32,373 bases of DNA from Candidatus Thalassarchaeaceae archaeon (GTDB taxonomy: Archaea > Thermoplasmatota > Poseidoniia > Poseidoniales > Thalassarchaeaceae), in NCBI GenBank assembly GCA_029250605.1, contig JAQXEZ010000001.1, positions 66,498-98,870 of the forward strand, read 5' to 3'. The translations under genes and the position numbers were made by a program. The notes below the pieces were generated by a model. The model worked only from the letters and a program-made list of their open reading frames with translations. It ran no database searches and was not told the origin of the DNA. Below, one piece after another: positions 20,401 to 29,400 of this stretch (the first letter of the stretch is position 1; each line of letters opens with the position of its first letter).

Positions 20401-23400
20401 TCCCAGACCCCCCTCTGTGACCATGTAGATGGCTCACCGCCGTAGCACTCGATTTGGTAGGTGTCGTTCCATGAGTTGCCGTCCACATCATCATCGATAG
20501 CGTCGCAGATGCCGTCCCCGTCGTAGTCTGTGGGCTCTGAGATGCTGCTCCACCATAGAGTCCCGCAGGCGATCTCCTCGGCATCGGACCACTTCGTGAC
20601 TGTGTCCTGATCCGCGGTCATGACATCGGGATCATCGTCATCCGTGTCCGTGTTGACGCCGATGCCGTCGTCATCGTGGTCGAACCAGTCCCTCTGGTCG
20701 AAGGGCAGGTCATCAATGACGTCGATGTAACCGTCATTGTCGTCATCTGAGTCCCAGATGTCTATCCACCCGTCGCCGTCGAAGTCGGGAGGCACCATGT
20801 ACAGGTTGGTGATCTGCAGCTCACTGCCCATCTCCCCGCTCTCGTCGCCGATGTCGTCATCCACGCCATCGTAGACTCCCAGCCTTCCATCGTTGTCCAT
20901 GCCCCAGCATCTGACGGTCCCGTCCTCGATGACCGCACATGAGTAGTACCAGCCGGAGGAAACTGAGGACGACCCGGTTGTTGGCAGGTCGGCCGTTTCC
21001 AGGCCCGCCCCCATCTCCGCCGCGGTATCTACATCATTGTTCGTACCGATCCCTAACTGGCCTTGGCCGTTGTCCCCCCAGCATGCTATGCTGAGGTCGT
21101 CAAGCAGTGCGCATACGTGTGAGTACCCGACGCTTATCGATGCCGCGGTTCGCCCGGTGCCGAGTTCGACGTTGGGTAGGTCGTCGCCCATCTCCCCGTC
21201 TGCATCACCGGTGCGGCCAGAGGTCGTCCCCAGGCCCGTCCTGCCATCCGAGTTGATTCCCCAGCAGCGGACGCTGCCGTTGTCGAGTACGGCGCATGTG
21301 GATTCGTAGCCCGCCGACACGGAGACTGCGGTCCTGCCATCTCCCAGGTCCACCGCGGGCAGACCGTCCCCCATCCGCGCATTGCACTCTCTGGTGTTGA
21401 GGTCCGTGTCAAGCGTCGGGTGGCATGATATCCCGTTTGAGTCGAGGTCTGGGCCGTGCCCTATGTTCTCGTTGTGCCCCTGGCCCAATTGCCCGTAGTA
21501 GTTGTACCCCCAGCACTTCAGGACGCCGCTGTCCAGTATGGCGCACGTGGATGTGGCGCCCGCCTCGATGGCTATCGCAGTCCTCCCCGTGCCCAGGTCC
21601 ACCGCTGGGAGGTCGTCGCCCACCTCGTTATCGCCCATGGTGGTGGAGTTGCCGATGCCGAGCTGGCCGTATCCGTTGTATCCCCAGCACTTTACGCTGC
21701 CTTCGTCAAGGAGGGCGCACGTGTGGTGCTGCCCGGTCGCAATCTCGGTAGCCGTCCTTCCCGAGCCTAGGTCGACGGCAGCTAGTAGGTCGCCCATCTC
21801 GTTCGCACCGTCACCTATGGTGGTGGTGTTGTTGATGCCGAGCTGGCCGTAGTTGTTCCTCCCCCAGCACTTCACGCTGCCGTCGTCCAGCAGGGCGCAG
21901 GCGTGGTTCTCGCCCACGGAAATTCCTGTAGCGGTTCTATTTGCTCCTAGTGGGACGAATGGCAGGTTCTCTCCCATCTCATCCTCCCCGTCAGAGGCCG
22001 TGGAGGTGTTTCCATTGCCCAGTTGCCCGTAGTAGTTGTATCCCCAGCACTTCACGTGCCCCTGCGAGGACCTGGCGCAGCCGAACTTGCCGATCTCGCT
22101 CAGGGAGATCTCCGCTACGTCGTAGGGACTGGAGGAAAGGGATTCGCTGCCGTCCGATGCCCCGAGGGGAGTAGTTGAGTCGAGCATCACTAGGTCGGTC
22201 GATGCGGGTGCCGTCAGGGAAGCCGCCCCACCGCCTCCCATCTGCCCCGATGAGCCATCTCCCCAGCACATGATTCGCCTGTCTCCGCTGGAGTCGCTTG
22301 AGTATAGTGCGCAGGAGGTCCCGCCCCCAGAGCCGGAGCTCGTGGAAACGGAGACCTCCAGGGGAGTCCAGCCGGCAACGGTGGTGACGGAGACGGGGTC
22401 CGTGGAGGTGACTGCGCCTGCTCCATTGCCGAGCTGACCACCAGAGGCTACTCCCCAGCAGATCAGGCTGCTGGACGAGACCGCGCAACCATGGGTCTCC
22501 CCCAAGTCGAGGGAGGCCAGACCCGTGGTTCCCGAGCCCATCGATGCCCCTGTGGGGTGGAACTGAGAGTTGCCCATGACGGCAGGGGACTGGTGCCCGG
22601 CGAGTGAGAAGGACAGGTCGCCCCCGTCCTCGTCGAAGTAGGCGATCATCGCCTTCCCATCCGCGTCTAAAGTGATCTGAGTGCCCTGTCCGGCCGAACC
22701 GGCATCCTGGGTTGTCAGGGTCCATGATGCCCCGTCCCATTCCGCTAGGCGAAGGGTGCCGTCGTGGTAGGCAATGCGGGGGTTCCCATCAGCGTCTACG
22801 GCTATCGAGGTGTATCCCAGTACGCTGCCGCTGGGGTCCACGGTGGAGAGTGACCACGACGTCCCGTCGTGATACGCGTATCGGAGCAGCCCGTTCGTCG
22901 AGTCCACGTACGAGATGTGGGGGTTGCCGCTGCCGTCGAGTGCGAGGTCGGAGTGAGCCCCCACCATGGTCGAGCTGTCATCGATCGTGACGCTAGTCCA
23001 CGACGAGCCGCCCTTGGTCGCGTACTGCAGGGAGCCAGAGGAGTCGGATCCGTTGTAGAAGCTCAGGTGCATTCCTCCCGAGGCTCCCACCGCGAAGCCC
23101 AAACCGTATCCGTGGGTTCCTACTTGCGCGACCTTCTCCGTTGCTGCGAGGCCATTGGCAATGACAAGGGACATCAGCCTGTTTTGGGAGTAGTTCTGGT
23201 AGGCGATGTGGACCTGATCTCTGCCGTCCAGGGCGATGCTTGGGTGCCACCCCGTACTACCGAATTCGTCCAACGTCTCCACCAGCCACTCGGAGCCATC
23301 GAACCAGGCATACTCCAAGTCGTACTGGGATCTGTCGAGGTAGGCGATGTGCGGCCTGTCAGCGCTGTCGACAGCGATGGAGACCGAAGTGCCGATGTAG

Positions 23401-26400
23401 TGGTTGCCCTGGTCATGGACGTTGGTCTTCGTCCAGGAGGGATCGCCAATGCCCCTGTGTGCGTACTCCAGGAATCTGCCGCCAATGTCGTAGTATGCGA
23501 CGTGCAGGCCGTCCGTGGAGTCGATTGCTAGGGAGATCGCCCTCTCGCCTGACGATAAGTACCAGCCACCGTAGTCATCGACGCTGCTAGAGGACCAGGT
23601 TCCGTTGACCCTGATGGAGATGTACACGTCGTCATAGTAGTCCTCGTAGAAGACTACGTGCGGCACGTCGGTGCTGTTCAGCTTGATATGGCTGTTCTTG
23701 CCAGTGTTTGAGTATCCCCAGTTGGTACTGTAGTCCTTGACGTCCTCGTAGACCCAGTCGGTGCCGTTGTGGTACGAGTACCTCAGGTTGTAGCAGGTCC
23801 CGCATGAGTTGTTGTAGACCCCGTATGAGATGTGCGCGTTGTCGCTGGAATCCAGGTCTATCGAGGTGTCATAGGCGTAGTACGGGGTCGCGTCGACGAC
23901 CTCGATGGACCATGCCGAGCCGTTGTGGTGAGCGTACATGACCGCATTTGGATAAGTGGTTGAGTTAACGTAGGATATGTGGGGGTTGCCCGAGGAGTCT
24001 ATCGCTATCGAGGAGAATTGCCCGGAGGCGCCCCCGTTGTCCACTTCCTCCACATTCCACGAGTAGCCGTCGAACTTCGCGTACATCAGGCTGGATGCGC
24101 TGGAGTTGTAGAATGAGATGTGCTGGTTACCGGCCCCGTCGAGCGCCATGGAGATGCCATAGCTGCCGACGATGTGGGAAAACCCTTCCACGGTGGTTAT
24201 GGCCGAACCGGGCCTCCTGATGGTCGACATCTCCACGAATGCCGGTGACGACCCATCCGTCCCGTTCAGGAACGGGGCTATGACGGTGCTGCCCGAGATG
24301 TGGGCCTCCGGGTCCATGCCGACCGAGTTGGCGGTCTCGCCGCTGCTGGCCACAGCGTCTGATGCGAGAACCGTCCCCGTGTAGACAGTCGACAGCAGCC
24401 CACCGTCAGCCGGCCAGTCCAGCTGTCGGTATGCCATGTAAGCCGTCCCGGTGGAGTAGTCCAGCGTCATTGCCATGTTGTCCCCAATGTCATACCCGTC
24501 CCAGACTCGGACGGTCTGCCATTCGTCTCCCGTCCCGCTGTTGTTGTATGCGAGCCAGGCCTCGTTGTAGTAGTCCTGGTATGCTATCCTGGGCCTGTCG
24601 CTGTCGTCCAGCTCGAGGACTATGCTCTGGGACTGAACGCTAGTGTCTATGTCCTGGAAGGACCACGAGGCCCCGTCGTGCGAGGCGTACCTCAGGTCGT
24701 AGCCTTGGTCGTAGAAGTACGCTATCCTGCTCAGGTCACTGCTGTCTATGGCGATGGAGGCCCAGCTGCCGACGTTGTTGGTGCTGTCGACCACCTCCCT
24801 CGTCCACTCCGTGCCGCTCCAAGTTGCGAGCTCCAGGTCGTCAGACGTCTCGTTCCTGTACGCTATCCGTGGGTGGTCGCTGCTGTCCAGCGCTATCGAG
24901 TTGTACCTGCCGTTGTCGTTCGAGTCGTCTACCGTCAGGGTCTGGTCGACCCAGTCGGCGCCGTCGTGGTAGGTGTAGCGGAGAGTGTCGTTCTTGTGGT
25001 CGTAGTAGGAGATGTGGGGGTTGCCGCTGCTGTCCAGGTCCAGTGAAGTGTGCATGATGGGGTTGTCCTGGTCCATGATCGACTGCAGGGTCTCCACGGC
25101 CCAGGACGTCCCGTTGTAGTGGGCGTACTTCAGCCACGTGTCATCAGTCCCGGAGGTCGACCAGGACCAGTATGAGAGGTGCAGGTTTCCTCCTGCGTCT
25201 ATCTTCATTCCGTTCCATGAGTAGCCCGTGTATGACTCGTCGTCATCTATTACCGCCGCGTCCGTCCAACCCGTTCCGTTGAACGTCTTGTGCATCAGCT
25301 TCTTGCCACTCGCCCTGTAGTATGCCAGGTGCAGCTCCTCTGTCGATGGGTCTCTGGCGATGGCGAAGTACCTCGGGTCATGGCCAGTCACTGAGGCCAT
25401 GGTGGTGATGTTGTTCAGGTGCCTCGTGTGGACGAGTTGCTCTGCAGCCTCGTCGTAGCTGAGGAAGTGGGTGGTCCCTCGCGAATCCTCTGCGACCCCG
25501 ATGCCACGCGTGCCGTCGCACTCGTCGGACGAGGTGCATGCGGAAGCAGTGCTCCATGCCGTTCCGTCGTACCTCGCGTACGATATCCCGCCTCCGTCGT
25601 TGTAGGCCAACAGCCAGTTCCCGCTGCTGTCGGTGGTGAGGGCTGGGCTCCTGCCGACGTCACCCGTGGAGGCCACGGTACTAACGACCGGGTCGGCATA
25701 CGACGTCTGCGAGGATGTCCCCCAGCAGAGCGCCTCGCTGCTCCTCATTACCGCGCAAGTCACCCCATCGCCGGCGTTGATGCCATCCACGGTGATGCCG
25801 GTCCAGTTGGACGAGACCAGGCTGCTCGAGCCAGACAGGTCGACCTCCTTCGGGTCGTAGGTGCTCGTTCCAGTGTAGCCGGGGCTTCCGAGGATGTTTG
25901 AGTAGCTCCCTCCGTTGTGCCCCCAGCAGTTCACGCTGCCCGAGGATAGCAGTGCGCAGGAGTGACGTGCACCGAGGGCGATCTGCGAGACACCGCCCGA
26001 CGCGTCCCAGAGGGCCCTGCTGGGCTCCAGAACCGAGCCTATGGAGCCATATTCCATGTTTTTGACTCGTAGGTCGTCAATGTGGACCTCGTTGTAGTGG
26101 CCGTATACGTAAATCTGGATCGAGACGTCGCCAGACCCGCTGTAGCTGTCTGGGACCTCGAATGCCACGTTCTGCCAAGATGATAGGGAACCCCCAGAGG
26201 TCGTGACGTTGGAGTCGATCTGGGAGAGCAACTGCCCTCCTGCGTAGATTCTGAGGTACTCGCTTGTGTAGCCGTTGTTACCGTGGTACCTTGCCTTCAT
26301 CTTGAACGAAACCACGTCTCCCTGTGAGACGGAGAATGAGTCGCTAGACGTCAGGGTCTCTGCTCGCCAGCTGTTGTATAGGGATCTCAGTACGTAGTCT

Positions 26401-29400
26401 CGGCCCTCGCCCGGACCCTGCATGTAACTGGTCCAGCTCGAGGTCCAAGATCTTGAGTTGTCGGTGAAGTTCTCGTACTGAGTTTCGCTGTTCGCGGCGT
26501 TGATGATCTTTCCAGTCCTGTCATCGCCCCCGTTGCCCCAGCAGTACATGTTGGTGTCCGTGCCGGTCATGCAGTTGTGGTCCGCCCCGGCAGCGAACTG
26601 CGAGACGGTCACCCCGGAGGGGAGGGTCACGTATCCCGGGGCCTCGCTGGATGATGAGGTTCCTCGTCCTAGCTGCCCATTGGCGTTCCTGCCCCAGCAG
26701 ACCAGGCTGCCATCGAGTCCCGTGGAGCAGGCATGGGCCGAGCCAGCGTCCACCGCCTCGGCCTCGAAGCCTGCAGGTAGGTCGACGAGAACCGCGTAGG
26801 CGCTGCTGGACCCCGCAGACGCGCTCCCCAGCTGCCCCTCGGAGTTGTCGCCCCAGCATGCCACGGAGCTGTCCGAGAGAACCGCGCAGCCGAACTCCTC
26901 GCCTATCGCCAGGGCATCGGACTCGGAGACGGAGGTGTCCTCCCAGTCGTCGAATAGGTCGCAGACCCCGTCCCCGTCGGCATCCACCGGGGTCGAGGAC
27001 GAGTTGGAGTAGTCGGTCCCGCACCTCATCTCGTCGAGCCTCGACCAGCCGTCCCCGTCTATGTCCGTGAGGAGGCCCGCGGTGGCGACCCCCTCCTGGG
27101 TGAAGATCGTCATGGCGGCAGAGGTGCCGGGGTAGTACGCGTAGCCCCACATCTTGCCCTGCTCGCTGAGCTCCACGCCGACCCAGTCCGAGCCGCCAGT
27201 CCCCTCCAGCTCGGTCTTCTCCCACGAGCCCCTGCTCTTCTGGAGGGCGTACGTGCCGTCTGCGGTGGCGGCCATGACCAGGACCGAGAGGTCGGCGCCG
27301 ACCGCTATGTCGATCACCCCGGTGTCCGTGATGTCCACCGAGTCGGTGATGTCCTCCGAGGTCCAGGACCCCGGGCTGTCGCAGGCAGATGAGCATGAGA
27401 GGTAGTGGATGCCGTCGGGGCTGCCTAGGTACGCTATGTGCATCGAGCCGTCCAGACCGAGGTCCAGGGCCAGAGAGGAGTTCCCCGCAACCGCGGAGTA
27501 CCCAGCCCCGCCGGTGTCGAACTGTCCCGGTACGTGTGCCAAGGCGCTCGTGTTGACGGGGGTCCCGAACCCATCCGAGTCTAATTGGACGACCATCACA
27601 TGACCGGGCTCGTCCTGGCAGGATATTGCGGTGCAGGACTCGTTCGCGATGTAGGTCACGTGGATCGTGCCATCCAGTGCTACGTCGGTGTCAAGTGAGT
27701 TTGAGAGTGTCGCGTGTTCCAGATCGTAGTCGGCTAGCCAGTCGGTCCAGTCACTCGTACCTCCGACGCATTTGGTGGAGGCGTACTGGGCCGAAGAACA
27801 AGTGATGGCGTGCACCTTGCCGAACAAAGTGGAGAGAGTAGTATTGTACCCCTGGGAAACGATGTACAGGTTCCCATCATTGTCGACCTCTATGGAATTG
27901 GCTATCGGGTCCTGGTTTAAATCGGGTACTGCCGTGTTGGACCAGTCCCCATCTACCTTGGTCGCGTAGTACATCGAGCCACCTCCAGCGTGGTCGGAGA
28001 TGACTATGTGGGGGATTCCGCTGGGGTCGATGGTAAGGGAGACGTCCTTGACCCTGTAGTCCCCAGTGGCATTCTCGTAGACCGCCTCCGTCGACCACTT
28101 GCCCTTGTAGAGGATCCCGAACCTTACCACGTCGTTGGCCTCGTCGACGTAGGCCACCGCCCCGCACGAGTCGGGGGTCATGGCCGTCGAGGTCTTGTTC
28201 CCCACGTACGAGCTGGTGCTGTCCAGCGTCTCCTGGGAGAGCGCCTCCCCCTCCGCGGGCAGGTCGCAGGGCTGGTCCAGTGTGGGCTCGGGCATGAACA
28301 GCTCCACGTAGTCCAGGTCGTCACCCATCTCCCCCGACTCGTCGCCAGTCGCACCGCTCTTCCCGAGGCCAGTCCTCCCGCCCATCCCAGTCCCCCAGCA
28401 CTTGACCTGGCTGTTGTTCAGTATGGCGCAGGCGAATGAGTCGCCCACGTCTATCGATGTAGCGTGTATTGAAGTGCCCAGGTCGACGCTCGGCAGGTAG
28501 TTCCCCATCTCGTACTGCCCGTCGCCCCTGGTGACTGCGTCCCCGTAGCCCAGGGCGCCGTCGTTCCCCTTGCCCCAGCACTTGGTCGTGTATGGGGTGG
28601 TTGCGTCCCCATCGTCGAGAATGGCGCACGAGGAGCCGAACCCCGTCGCGAAGGAGACGACCGTGAGACCGGATCCGAGGTCGACCGTCACGAGGTTGTC
28701 GCCCATCTCCCCTGCACCGTCGCCGATGTCGGTCGTGGATTCGCTGCCCAGCCTGCCGTCGCCCCCCGATCCCCAGCATGCCAGGCTAGCGTCATCGAGT
28801 ATGGCGCAGGTCATGTCCTCACCGGCTGAGATGCTCGTGGCGGTTCGTCCCGAGGGTAGGTCAACGAGCTCCATGTTAGCGGCAAGGTTCTCGTCGTCAC
28901 CGATGTCCTCGGTGCTGCCTATGCCAAGCTGGCCATGGGAGTTCGACCCCCAGCAGCCCGTCTCGCCGTCTTCCCACAGGATGCAGGTGTGGCTCGATCC
29001 CGCGGAGACCTGCGAGAGCCCGACCCCCCTGTCCGGGAGGTCGACTTGCGCACCACTCTCGTTCGTGTCCCACATCGTTTCGGCGTTGCCCCGTCCCAGT
29101 TGCCCCGAACCGCTCTCCCCCCAGCACCAGAGCCAGTCCTCCGTGGTGTCGTTGGTTATGGCGCATGTGTGGAGGTTTCCGACCGAGATTGAGGTGGCGA
29201 GGTGACCGGGGTATGCCGAGGAGTCGGGTCCGAACCGGGCCATTGGCGGGATTGCCGAACCCATCTCCATGTAGCCATCGCCTCGTGAGCCGGAGCCAAC
29301 CTCGCCGGAGTAGGACCCGAGGAGGGGGTTGCTCCCCCAGCACCTCACAGACCCGTCGTTGATCAGGGCGCAGGTGTGCCTCTGGCCGGCCCCGACGTCG

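Noticed and set aside
20800-22525. Regular repeats that could suggest a CRISPR array
   Set aside because: The period is about 183 bp, the units are in-frame coding repeats with conserved amino acids, and there are no short identical repeats with unique spacers.
26521-27396. Gly/Arg-rich 291-codon minus-strand frame
   Set aside because: Out-of-frame reading of GC-rich RCC1-like sequence; composition is not protein-like.
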